Assembly: GCA_013396525.1 (NCBI GenBank)
Contig: VWYX01000080.1
Coordinates: 983,893-1,047,892, forward strand
DNA from: Chaetorhynchus papuensis
Lineage: Eukaryota; Chordata; Aves; Passeriformes; Rhipiduridae
DNA length: 64,000 bases
Reading direction: 5' to 3'
Below are positions 36,205 through 48,280 of this stretch, one piece after another. The notes under the pieces are model-generated. The model worked only from the letters and a program-made list of their open reading frames with translations, did not search any database and had not been told where the DNA came from. How positions within the stretch are numbered: position 1 is the stretch's first letter; every line of letters begins with the position of its first letter. A program made the position numbers and the translations under genes.

Positions 36205-39200
36205 GTTCGTGTTTCTTTTGTCCCCAGTGGAACTTAAGCAATCTCACAGCAGCCTAAATTATGCTGCCAATCCTGAAAGCGATCTAAGCAGTGAGATACC
36301 TTTTTTACTGTGCCATAAAAGCAGGGTGGGGAGAAATACACTCAAAAGCATGAGACAGCCTGGGGATTCTCTATGCTGAAGAGATGTCTTACTGAACTGC
36401 TATTTTTAAATATTCTATTAGAAAAATTGGCACAAATTTGGAGGCTTAATGACTCAGTTGAAACTGCTTATTGATAAGCAGCGCATCTCTTAGCTCTCTG
36501 AGAATTATACTATACATTTCATAGAGGATTCTTTAAACTGCACTTTATTAACACCTCATTAGAATCTCATTAAGCTCTTAAAGAAAATGTGTAAGAAACC
36601 AAAGAGCTTTTTTCTCCACTTCATTTGAATCCATACTTGCATGACTGTGAGTAAAAGGAGAGAAAAGCAAAACAGGAAAAGCACTAACTAAGCCATGTGC
36701 TCAGCATCCCATCTCAGGCAGTACAAGTAAGAACAAGGCTGGTTATGTGACTGATTTCTTTAAAGGCTGTTTGGTACCAGATATGTGCAGACACTGCTGA
36801 TACTGTCACAAATTAATATGATGTGGTGTTATTTTCATGAAACCTGAAATGAAAACACTAACATATACACCAATACTGTATGTCCTCTTCTCAATAAAAG
36901 AAGAAATAAAAGAAATTTTGAAATAATGTATGAAAGATCAGCATGGAAAAAGAGAAGAGCCTTACCATGTTTCGTGTTGAGGTCATCAATGGATTTTTCT
37001 CTTTGGATATGTATATATTCTTAGGAAGCAAAACTAAATCTTTGACAATATATTTGCATTTTATTTGTTTACTAAGTCTTTTCAGCAGCAGAACATAGTG
37101 TCAGTTCCTACTCTTCAGAACCCTTCTTTTTATACAAATTCAGGTCGCCCAGGAATCACAGGGGTGCTTTCAAACTATTTATTTTTGATGGGTCTTTATG
37201 TACCCATGGATTTTATAAGACACTGCTTCAACTAAGGACTAACTTACTGATGTCAGTATTAAAAAAGAAATCTACTTTTTTTTCCCTGAAATATGGTGCT
37301 GAATCTAGTTTTAGTCTACTCATTTATTAAATGAGATTTTGTGGTTGCTTTTCCCTTGCAGGTAACTTTTTGATCCATGGGCTAAATTTTCAACAGAAGG
37401 ACAAGTTTTTCAGAAGAAAGTTCTGAGAAACTCTAGAAAAATTTGTAATTGATTGAAGTAAAAATAACTGATTAGAAAGCACTTCTCTGAATGAAAGATA
37501 TGGATAAATAAGCTTTTTTTTCAACTCCTTGGCAGCAGAAAGCTGTTCTTGGTGCCTGTATGATATGACTTGGCTTTTATGCACACACCAAATTTTGATA
37601 GAGTCTTTGTACATGTTCCTTTTTACCTAATGAACAAATGCACACACAAAAGGCAGTAGCAAGCATTGGTACAACCCAGCATTACTGTAGGTGTTGGGGG
37701 AGAAGGTCATAGAGGATACTAATGAGGCAGAAATAATAAATGCTTGTTATAAGCCTAAGGTAGCAAAGTTTCTCTGCACTAGCATGAAGAATGTACTGGT
37801 GCTCAATTCATTAGAGTGCCTATCTCTATCCATATGGTTTGACTGGAAGCAATGGCAATAACCCAAACCTGACTTAAATCTGTGACTCCATTTTTTAATG
37901 GACCTCTTACATCATGGATTAAGTTGGAGAAAAATTAAATGTGTGGCCAGTATTGTTCATTAGCATGGACTACTGGTAGTGCTTTTCTCAGTTTCAAAAT
38001 AAAGATTCTAGTGTTTTCAAATAACTCACTTATTTTCTTCTCTGAGTTTCTTGGCCAACCAAATTCAAACACTTTAAAAGGACTAGATGTTAAGAGAGTG
38101 TCTAACTCTCTGAGCATCAAGCTTATTTATAGAGGATTAAGTTAGACACCTGAATGTTGAACATACAAAGCAGAGGAAATTACTTCTCCTCTCATTTTCT
38201 CCTTAGACAAAAGATCTTATTAATCATTTCCCAGTTATTTTTGTTTTCTGTCCTCTCCCAGGTCTGCTGCTTCTGTATTTTTCTCACATTCTTCCTTATG
38301 TTACTTCTTAGACCACCTATTTACACTTGGAATGACCTCCTTAGAAAAATACATCCCTCTTATATTCTTCCTACAGCATGTCTTAACAAAGCATAAATAT
38401 TTCAAATTATTTCAGCCCTAAACACCACATACAATAGAAGACTTTTTGGGAACCAGGAAATGGAATTTAATTTATAACATTACAGGGAGAACAATTGCTC
38501 CAAGGGTTAACAAAACCCCCAGTTAATGTAAGGGGATCTAGATGAAATGTGACCAATAACAATCATTATCCAAGCTAAAGTAAGGATGAGTGTTAACGCT
38601 GGAGTGAAGTCTTCCTCATTCCTCACATGCTGAGCACAAGGTGATGTGTAACTCCAGGCATACAGAAGAAAAAAAAGACAGAATATAGGACAGAAAATAG
38701 AAGGCAGAAATAGGTGAAGCGGCAAAAGAAGAAAAATGAGAGAGGAAGGAGAATAGAAAAGCAGATAAAGCTGACAGATTGCTTCCAACATCAAAATAAT
38801 GGATCATGGCAGGTAAATTTATTTGCATTTGGTGGAGCAGGTGCTCTCCAAGTATGTGATACTCAGATGGCATCCTTCCACTAATCTGGCACTGTGCCCC
38901 ATCTGCAACACCACAGCACCTACTGTACCCTTAGACTTCTGAAAGCCACAACCTCTGCCCACCACAAATACAAATTCCTTCTCTGATTAAGCGCAAAGAA
39001 TGCACCATTCAATTACCTCCTTTTTCCCTTCTGCATTTTTATTGCCACTAGAATTAAAGAAAAGTCTTTATGTGCAGCCAGGGAGTCACACCCTTTCATC
39101 CAGGCCCACGGAGTGTGCCTCTTGCAAATGATAAAAAGAGCCCTTTGTATATTAATATAAAAGTACAGTATAGATAATGAAAGGAAAAACTCCTTTACAG

Positions 39201-40229
39201 TGCCTTGCACTTAATGAAGTGACAAACCTGAAGGGTCAATAGATAAATAAAATTCTATTCCCACTCAGTTCTTGACCTGGCACCACCAAACACCATCATA
39301 GTTTATTTTTTATCTAAACAAGGAGAAAAATTTTAAGAGCACAGTAACATAAAAACAGTCCCACTTCTGAAATAATAAATTAATAACGTTATTAAAGGAG
39401 ATATTGGAAAAATTACTGTAATCATGTTTCTTTAACATTCAGGTCCTCTTTCTGCAATAAACATGAGCATGCCCTTACATCAAAAAAAAAAAGTCTGGTT
39501 TGTAAATTTTTGAAGAACAAATCTCTCCTTCAATTTTTTAGCCAGCTTAATTTACCAATATATTTAAATACATTTTGTTGGACAACGGTTACTTGTAGTG
39601 CCTATCTATCTTCATCTGTCTCTGCTCACATTGTTCTTTCCTGTTCTTCTTCCTTTTTAGATAAATGAAAAGCGGCCCTTCAATGAATGCTTCTCTATTT
39701 TTTACATCAGTCGTGATTTTGTACCAGCAAAAAAGCCCAGCCAACCAAACCAAAAATGCTTTTGTACACTCAGTGAACTATATCTCTCTAAACGATAATT
39801 CTTGTTTAACATAAACATACATTATTTTCTTCTTCCACCATGCCAAGAGCAAATGTTTGAAGCAATCAGGCTGAAGTCCACATTTTCATATCAATCACGT
39901 CTAAACCTACCAAACACTCTGCTTCTATATTATATTTAGTTGTTTGGTTTTGTACTTTGTACAAAAATATACCAAAAATATTTTAATACTCAACGGTACA
40001 TGACAATGCACAATGGTGCACCATGGCACACATTTAATACACAATGGAACCAGCCTTTTTGCCATTTTAATGTTCTCTTCAGGTCCTGGGGGCACTGTAT
40101 GTGTGGACACTACAATGTATGATTCTATTTAAATTAGCTCTATGTTTGCTTTTGCTTTTTAAGAAACTTTACGTGTCACAAACATGTTATTGGCTGACAT
40201 GCCTTTCTATATTTTAGGATTAAATAGCA
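36205..40229. other. Unique AT-rich DNA, no confirmed gene
   Basis: Includes a pyrimidine-rich tract (38160-38300) facing a purine-rich one (38650-38780), which produce hydrophobic and charged spurious frames. A strong acceptor-like tract before 39661 leads into a 45-codon frame that runs into A/C-rich low-complexity sequence. No transposon was recognised. Confidence 0.5.
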
Positions 40230-40234
40230 NNNNN
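40230..40234. other. Assembly gap of five N
   Basis: Five undetermined bases interrupt AT-rich sequence with no microsatellite next to them. The fixed short length suggests a placeholder of unknown true size from a draft assembly, so distances across it should be treated with care. Confidence 0.98.
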
Positions 40235-40624
40235 TTCTTGACGGTCTTTCTATTCATCCAAAGGCTGTATTGACTTTATGGTTACTCTTTTTCTTTTCAT
40301 ATGGTATGGTCATTCTTAGGCTATTTTAGACAAAGAGGATTTGGTTTAAATTAAGTTGCTAGCAATTTATTTAAAATATACTGACATTCAGCTTTCCCAA
40401 AGCAATTTATGTCAAATGTATTAGTCTTTTATATTTTTTAATCAAGACTCGTCAATGTTTTAAACATGCACTTTCCTACACAGCTCACAGGAAGCCAAAA
40501 CAACTCTAAACTAATTTTTCATCCTTTAGAATAATTTGCATATCCAGTCACAAAACTTCCCCTCTGGATGAGGCAGGCATTAACACACCATCTTCATTTT
40601 CAGCTTATCAGATATCAGGCTTCT

Positions 40625-41040
40625 AACAGTGACTCTGATGCTTAGCAGTGAAAGAAGGCTCAGCCCTCCTCAGGCTGCCTATGTACCTCGTGTCTTCTCC
40701 CATGGTAGAGGGAACATTTGTGGAGTCATTTGTGGCCCTCACCCTCACTTGCCAGTCCTTCCATCCCAACCAAAGAGTAGGAGTGAGTGGCTGGAAAGAA
40801 AAGGAAGAGCAGGTGGGACAGCAGCTTCAGTGGCTGCCATTCCCCCCTCAGTGGGATATTGAGGGGTGCTGGGGCTCGCAGCTCTCAGGGCACAGGGGGT
40901 AACTGTGGTCCTTCCTCCGAGCTGCATCCAGCTTTACATGGAATGTCATGGTTTGATGCCTCAAACCTCCGCCATCACAGGATCTCGTATCCACTGTGCA
41001 GGCCCACAGACTGGGGCTAAATCCAAGTCTGTGTAAGGGG
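40625..41040. other. Moderately GC-rich patch, unclassified
   Basis: About 415 bp clearly richer in G+C than its flanks, with plus-strand frames of 77 and 84 codons and a minus-strand frame of 60. Codon use is not convincing on either strand, there are few CpGs, and no CR1 or LTR hallmark is visible. It could be an old repeat, a regulatory element or a decayed pseudogene. I cannot decide between these from the sequence. Confidence 0.35.
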
Positions 41041-44000
41041 GTTTAAAATGATCAGCTTACCATGGGAAAGGGCTCTGAAAGTAAGGCTGAACAGAAGTCA
41101 GGAAGGGGATGGTGATGGAAAATACCTGCAATAATAATAACAAAATTTCGGTGACTATAGCGCTCTGCCTTGCAACTTCCTGTGCTAGGTCATTAGTCTA
41201 AAGGAGCAGTTCAGATCACCTCAAAACTGGGATCAATTTTTTGCAGGGATGTGCAGCTGAGGGAAGACAACCTCACTCAAAAGGTCCAGAAAACCCCCAC
41301 ATTATGACCTATGCCCTGTCTCTCTGGGAACATGAAAATTAATCCATGCTTCTAGTTGTGAATCCATGCCTGTAGCTCCAGGCAATGGAGGGTAAAGATG
41401 TACCTCAGAGATCTGCAGATATCACATGATGGTACTCGCTCGCCTCAGAAGATTGTTGACAGGTTATGTTCATTAGTTTTCGTGTGAGTCACACTGTTGC
41501 TAAATTGATAGAGCTACAGAAAAGCCTACCAGTGAACAAAAATAAATAAGAACATTTCTTCTCCCTAACTCACCATCTGCCACAAGCTTATGATACCTTC
41601 AAATTACTTCAGGTAGTTAAGGCATGTTTTCTACAGACTAGACTCCCTATTTACTTGATTTTTCCTGAGAAAGTGCAAGCAATTGATATTCTATTAACAC
41701 AGTCCTGAGGAACCGCCCTGTATTTGGTCCAGCTAACCACTTCTGTGATGTTTTCTAAATGCACTTAATGAAATCATTAATTTCACAGCTCCATGGACTT
41801 GCTAAAAAAAATATACTTAGATATGAGTACTACTGCTAAGTATCTTCTGAGGTGGTACTGAGGATGAATAGCACAACTACATAAAGTCAGACCAAACCCG
41901 GGACTAACTCCAGCAGAGACCAAGAGCAGGGGTCTCGGGAGCAGCAGAAGAACAAGGCAAGCCAAAATGTTACTTCTCAACAGTGTTTCTACACCCTCCA
42001 GACACTTTCAGCACAGGGATTATATTTATCTTTGTAGTAACCATTATTAGATGCACTTGGCCAATCCTCCTATAGAGGATTCCTCCACACAGACTTTTAG
42101 ACCCAAAATAACTTCTAGCTCAGCAGCTCAGATACTCACCACACAAAAGGTCACCTTTCATGTGTGGAAGCATGTTTCTTTCCATGTCCTCAGTTTTTGT
42201 ACACAAGTGATACATAATTACTTAATGTCCACACGCTGGTCATAATATTACCTTTGTTTTATTTAGTCATTTCCAATATGGAGGTCTTCCATGTGTTTTT
42301 CCTGATACCCTTCTTCAAATCTTCGTTTTACATCACTTTTGAGATGGGGGAAAGAGGAAAATGCCTTACAGAATTAGAGATGCAAGCATACCATGGATGT
42401 GCACAGTGTCGGAGTCACATTACTAAAAATTCCTAGTTTTTTATTTTCTCTTTTGATTGATAAGAGCATTAATCGGACATTTTCCTGGAATCCTCTGTGA
42501 TAATTCCTAGATTTCATTCAGAGCAAAGATTAGCTTAGAGCCGGTCACTTTATACGTGTAATTAGAAATTTTTGAATCAATTAGTATTTATTTCCACTGG
42601 ATTTTATCTGAGGGACCTCCAGACTAGTTCAAGCATGTGAAAACAAACTAAGGTGACCACAATTCTGAAACCTAAATACCTAAGTTAAAATAAACACAAT
42701 TTGCAGCAATAACAGTGAAAATGGTGGTACTGTACTCTGTTCTGACGTTGCAAATGCAGTTAACACCCCACCCACCGATGCGCTTTGCACAGGCTAACTC
42801 TCCTGAATGATACAGGTTTACCTAAATAAGCCACTTTATTTGCAATTACAGGGAAAAATAATGTGTCTTGTATGAGTTTAATGTAAAACAAGAGACTTTA
42901 TGCAACAGCAAGTTCTTACTTACACTGGGAGTGTGTGGATTTTTTTTTTATAACTGCACAAACCCACTAAAAGTAGAGCATAAAAATAAAAGCAAAACAT
43001 TTGCAGTTTTTCATTTAATTTAAATGCAAATAAAACATGTCTGGCCTAGATTCTCCAAGTTTGTCAAGCTGGAGCATGTGTGAAAAACATTACAAGAGGT
43101 AAGGCTCAACAAGAAGTCTGATATTTGGGAAATGAATTATTGATGAGTTGATCAGTAAAAAACTAAATAAAACAAACTACAAACTGAAAAAGAAATGTGG
43201 ATTCCCAGCTGCCTGTAAGCTGGATTTCATTGATAAGATTTGCTCTGACATAAATAAACAAGTTGAATCACCTTTCTGTAATATTAACCAAGATTTTATA
43301 TTGGTTTTGTTTAAATATTTAATGAGTTGGATGTAAGTAGATTTCCTTGGAATTATGTGAATTACCATGAATCAGGTACTTAGTACATTCACATTTTAGC
43401 TTTTCTTCCTTCTTCATTTGCAATAAATTCATAATATATTTGGCCCACATCTATTTAATTTATTGCACCTTTTTCATTATAGTCTTTTCAGCTGTGATGT
43501 TCCTTGTTCTCTTGAGTTTCAACATGGGCAGTCCATTTTGCAGCAGCTTCCCCTTTTAGAAGTGTCAGTTATAAAAAATAAGAAAGTTAAACTTTTAGAA
43601 TTATAGTCATTTTAAGCCAAATATTATCTTCCAATTCTATTATATAAGCAGTGAATTTGGATCCAAACAGTACCAAGATTGCCACTGCATTATGGATTCC
43701 CATATTAGATAAACGATGGAAGATGTCACTCAGTTTTTTCTGATTCCTGTGTCTGGGCTTTTCTCAGCAGAACCTAACACAGTCTGTCCTACCTTTACAG
43801 GAATATCACCCACACCAGTAAATTGAATTGCCGGATTATGTGAGATCCACAGCCTGGGATGCTAGCTGGTACTGGCTTTGGCATGCACTTTATAAGTAGC
43901 AATTGTACTGGTGCCAGTTGCTGAGTTATGTCTGAGGTGGTGCAAGGGTTCAAAACTAAGCAGGATTGGGAGTTTGGTTTTTTTATTGGCCTTCAAGAGC

Positions 44001-44353
44001 AGAAAGAAGAATTATGTGACATGAACTAATAGCTTCTGATTACCTGCAGGCTGTTACAGCTCACTGTACGTTGGCCAAATCCATAACTAGGCATAGGACT
44101 GCAAATAATATGATTTACAGGACTCAAAACATAGCAGATCAAGGATCTTGCTTTAGTTCTGGTTCCTGAAAGGCCTGAAATAGCAGGACAGTGCCTGTTG
44201 TCAAAAGAATTAAGGCTAGTTCCCAAATAGTTAGAAAGTTCTCAGTGGGCAATTTTAGGATTTGGATCCTGCAACAGAAGGTTGACATGAGGAATGGTAC
44301 TAGCGTGGGCATATGCTGGCAGCAATAATTCATAGCTAGTCTTTGTTCCGCAG
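41041..44353. other. Unique AT-rich DNA, no gene recognised
   Basis: 42480-42600 and 43000-43030 are smooth AT-rich segments with homeodomain-like ATTA motifs and one ATGCAAAT octamer (43024-43031). This motif recurs many times in the window and is not evidence by itself. No transposon or confirmed exon was seen. Confidence 0.5.
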
Positions 44354-44470
44354 GATGCCCTGAAGAAAGAAGAGGTTTACCCTTTTCACCACGCCAGACA
44401 CCCTCATCCTAGGAATGGCTCAAAGGAATGGGACAACCTGGACCGACATATAACTTGTTGCTATTTCTGA
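44354..44470 (+). CDS. Candidate 3'-terminal coding exon, protein not recognised
   Basis: The acceptor AGTCTTTGTTCCGCAG ends at 44353. The frame starting at 44354 (entry phase 0) is open for 38 codons and ends in TGA at 44468-44470. By hand count G+C is about 55, 37 and 50 % at codon positions 1, 2 and 3, again coding-like. The peptide begins DALKKEEVYPFHH, continues with a His/Pro/Arg-rich middle and an EWDNLDRH segment, and ends in ITCCYF. The first AATAAA that I noticed downstream is at about 45335-45345, so a 3' untranslated region of some 870 bases would be needed. I do not recognise the protein. A second frame is also open for 18 codons, so chance is a real alternative. Confidence 0.35.
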   Translation, partial: DALKKEEVYPFHHARHPHPRNGSKEWDNLDRHITCCYF

Positions 44471-46623
44471 GCTGCCATTCAAGACAAGTTTAGATTACAC
44501 CTGGGATTAGTAGCAAGATGATAAAGACTCAGTTTATTATTAGGTGAACAAAGACAACAAAGATGAGGCCTGATATCAGCTGGGCAACTTTTCATGGATA
44601 TTTCTGGAGAAGATACGGCATACTAAGCTAAGATGGATGGTAGGTTAGCAGCTAGAATTTGAGTAACAGGCAGTGAAGGGCAAAACTGTTGCTGCATTTT
44701 GAAATATTTCTGAAACAAGATGTAGGCTGCAGAAGTACAGTGATGTGGTTCACAATTTGTTAGGACTGGGTTCATTTAGGCCACAGTTTTCATGGATGCA
44801 TATATTGATAGACTCACTAATAGGACTGTCATTTACTTATTCTATAACCTACCTGCCCTCCTTTCAGCATGTGGGTGTTTTTCAGATTCCACCAGAAGAG
44901 CAATCCTTTTGGTCCCTACTGCTGTGAATATCCACCCTATGCCACAGCTAAACTTTTATGCTGATCCAGTCTGCAACAAAAAAAAAAAAAAATTGCTGGC
45001 CATTTTTTTGCTAATCCTTATCTTACTGATAGGGATTTTGCACAACCTGTCAATCAAACTAAAACTTCATTCCCTCCTAGTTCATCCATAACTGAACTCT
45101 TAATACACAACCCAGCTGTAAACATGGTTCTCCAATTTGGTTTCTACCTTTGCTCTGGAGGATCTGGTAGGTTCTCCAGCCCAATCCTTACTCTGCCTTT
45201 TTTGTCCATTTTGTCCATTTTTTCTCAGGCAAAGTCTTACCTCAGAACAGAAAGTTTTGTCCCATGAAATCACAGCACCATTTCCCATTGTTTTCCTATC
45301 TATCTTACAGGATTTAATGACTAGCCTTAACCTTATCCTCAGAATAAATCAGGAAGGAATTGTCTTGCTGGCTTCAGCATCTTTATATCTTGCAGTATTC
45401 AGCCATAATCATAAATTCTTCAGTGCCCACTGTTCTAACCCCCAACCCTCAGCCTTGGACATAACCTACCATATACCTATACCTGCAGACACAGAATTAC
45501 CACTGCTGGAGAGCCAACATCCTTTCAAAGAACATTTACCCTTCGACTACTTGTTCATCTCATGCTATAAGAATCAAGTGCTCTTTAGGTTGTCTTACAA
45601 ATGGAATTCAGGTTAAAACAAAGTGCTGTTGTCAGACTGAAGTGCTATCATCCTGAATACTACAGCATCTAACTAGGATATGTTTATACTGTGTACAGGG
45701 GAGTTCAAGGCAGTATCACATAGAAATACTAGATCTGGGTGAACTTAGATTTGCACTCGTAGAGCCTGCAATTTCAGGCTATAAAAGGGTTATTTCTACA
45801 TTATTGGGGTACCTAAATCTAAGGTACATGACAGTGCCTCTGAGCACATGAGTGTGAAGCCATTATCTCACTTCCAGACTAAAGTACTGTCAGATCATTT
45901 GTGCAGAAATGGGTCTCCTGAACACAGCAGCAAAATAAGACTGTGATAACACTCAGGTTTTATAGAAGCTTAGCAGCAGGAATGAAATTCTTTTCTGGCT
46001 TCCTGGCAGATCTTCTCCAAAGCACTCCATCTATCATGGTGTGTGGATTTCTGCAGTGGAGACAACCAATATCCACTAGTGAAACTGCTCTGGTTTTTAA
46101 AATTAATTGAAGTACCACTTGGAAAACACAGTGGGTATGGCTTTGCTAGTGAGGTCTTAGGATTGGAAGAATTGATCAAAGGAGGGAGACCTCAGCTTCT
46201 GTCCCTTCTTTAAAGAATATTCATGCATTTCATCCTTCAGCTTTTTCATATGTAAGCTGTTGGGACAAACGCCAGGACTTATTCTTCCCCTCATCAAGGA
46301 AAGTGTGAAGTTAGAGGACGTGCACAAAATACTCCCTCCTACTCTTAGAATAAGCCAGTGCACATCTTTCTTTACTAACAGCACTGGTAGTGTTATTTCT
46401 CAAAAATATTGGTAGATTTTCAATGCAAAGCGCCATGAACAATTGATCAAACAGGCCAATGTTTATAAGTTATCCTGCAAAATTCTAGCAAGACTGGGGA
46501 GGAGGATGGGTATGGTTTGGGACCCAAAGTGAATTACAAGCCTCACTGAGGCTGGTGGTTGCTGTTAGCACTTTCTGGCTCAGCTGGAGCAATCCAGTTC
46601 CATTCTCTAGGAAGAGTAACAAA
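44471..46623. other. AT-rich DNA, possible 3' UTR then unique sequence
   Basis: Contains an A15 run at 44978-44992 and the longest open frame of the window (45137-45616, plus, 159 codons). That frame has no domain, no splice signals and non-coding-like composition, so I treat it as chance. Minus-strand frames at 45970-46384 likewise show no domain. Confidence 0.5.
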
Positions 46624-46728
46624 TTTAGTTTTGATACCTTCGTTATCACTTTGATAGAATGTGTTTTGACCAAGCACAATTTCTGGAGACAATCTTCTAG
46701 ATTCATAACTAGAATGGCTTATATTAAC
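46624..46728 (-). repeat. Unclassified repeat, copy A of an inverted pair
   Basis: Read on the minus strand, this 105-bp segment aligns without gaps to 48176-48280 on the plus strand with about 17 mismatches (about 84 % identity by hand). It includes an identical 18-bp run TATGAATCTAGAAGATTG. Weaker similarity continues some tens of bases on both sides. Most differences would change amino acids in the shared open frame, so the two copies are not held together by coding constraint. I do not recognise the family. It lies in the minus-strand 114-codon frame at 46543-46887. Confidence 0.8.
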
Positions 46729-48175
46729 CCCTTGCAGATACACCCCAAGTACATTTGACTGCATAACCAATGCAGGGAAGAACCTCTTCTGCCAGTGATG
46801 GGTGTACTGATTGCCTTTGCAAGGATTCTGGGTCACTGATTGCAGACTGTGCAGCTTGGAGGAGAAAGCCAGCAACAGCAGTTGCAAGGGTGACTAACTG
46901 AGAGCACAGACACAAGCAGTAGAGGCCAGGATACAAGAGATGTGTCGATTTTGAAATAAAGCAGTTTCACACTGTGCCTAGAGAAACATGACTTTCTGCA
47001 AGTAAACAAGATTAGACCAGAGACTACACCAGACATTAGAGTCTGTTTTTAATTCTAGCAGAACAACTGAAGTCAATAGGTTTGCTAAAATCAGGTACCA
47101 TATGCAAATACTTTCCAGATTTATGATCTCTGCTTTTTAAATAAGAAGTCAAATTAATCAAAGCACTGAAAGAACTGAGGGGGAAAAAACCCTGAAAATT
47201 AACGACTGCCTGCATGTCTCCATTTCTTGTCCATCAACAGGAGCTCTGAAACTTGTGGCCTAGATACCATAAACATTGCACTCAGTCTTAGGTTTATGCA
47301 CATTAGTCATATTGAAGATGCTGTTTGAACAGTTTCTGTACTGTTTAAGAGACCAACATGGAAAAATGACTGCAACACAGAAGTCAGGGAAAGCCATTTA
47401 TCTTCATATTTTTGTTTCTCCTTATGCAAACAAAAGGAAAATACATAAGACAGATCAGAATTTTACAGAGGAAAACAGGCTTTACAGCCTTAGCAATTAA
47501 ATAGTTGAAATTATTATGACAAGTTCCATGTTGCTAATGCAGGCATTCAAAAGCAAAAGATACAATTGTTCTCCTGATGTCAGGTTAAAACTCTGAGTGA
47601 ACACAAATGTGTTTCTCTCAATAAGGGTTTTCCAGAAGATTAATACAGAGACTTTGATTCTACAAATATCTGTACTTTTTTCGTCTATGAGAATAAGCAG
47701 TTGAAGTTAATCTACTGAAATGAGATGTAATATTTGCTTAGAACTTTGCCTTGTTTGATAGGAGACTCGATATAATAATCATAAAGAGTTTTTAATTAAA
47801 GGAATGTGAAGATACACTCTAACTGTGTACACTGCAAAAGGAAAAATATTATGAAATAAAGAGGTCATGGATTTCCTATCAATGATTGAGGTTATGTGAG
47901 TAATGTGAATATAAAAATGTTTATTTTTATGTGAATATAAAAATGGTTTATCAGCACCAGACACTAAGAATTTGACCATTATATCTTAATGTATTGTAAA
48001 GGAACAAGCAACTTACTAGATTTGTTTATATATACTATTCTTCCATTACTAGAATAAGTGACTGAAATTGTCTTTGTTTTTATTTCAGAATTGAAAGGAT
48101 GAAGAATAAATCTCTGTAGCTTTTAGAATATTGTATTTGACCAAAAATAATATTCAGATGTGCATAGCAGGAGAG
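46729..48175. other. Spacer between inverted repeat copies
   Basis: About 1.45 kb of AT-rich sequence with no recognised gene. A 17-bp unit ATGTGAATATAAAAATG occurs twice, at 47903-47919 and 47929-47945 (period 26). If the flanking copies are terminal inverted repeats, this spacer would be the element interior, but no transposase-like frame is visible. Confidence 0.45.
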
Positions 48176-48280
48176 ATTAATAAAAGCCATACTGTTTATG
48201 AATCTAGAAGATTGACTTCAAAAATTGTGCTCAGTCAAAACATGCTCCATCTAAGTGACAACAAAGGTATCAAAACTAAA
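48176..48280 (+). repeat. Unclassified repeat, copy B of an inverted pair
   Basis: Partner of 46624-46728 in opposite orientation. The shared region runs from ATTAATAAAAGCCAT to TATCAAAACTAAA. Downstream similarity continues loosely (ACTCT, AATGGAA) to about 48340. It overlaps a plus-strand frame (48131-48355) whose translation matches that of copy A across about 35 residues. The nucleotide match is stronger than a coding explanation needs. It may belong to a dispersed family with other copies elsewhere in the genome. Confidence 0.8.

Noticed and set aside
38154..38396. Acceptor-like tract followed by a frame with an apparent membrane segment
   Set aside because: The whole region is pyrimidine-rich, which by itself creates Phe, Leu, Ser and Cys codons and a false acceptor.
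39661..39798. Possible terminal exon of 45 codons after a very strong pyrimidine tract
   Set aside because: The second half is A/C-rich low-complexity sequence, and coding composition is not maintained. Kept only as a remote possibility.
43024..43031. POU octamer ATGCAAAT
   Set aside because: The motif or its complement occurs many times in this AT-rich window (for example 476-483 and 38821-38828), so a single site means little.
45137..45616. Longest open frame, 159 codons, plus strand
   Set aside because: With roughly 6 % stop codons per frame (rough estimate), about one frame this long is expected by chance in 64 kb on six frames. It has no domain, no splice context and composition like non-coding DNA.
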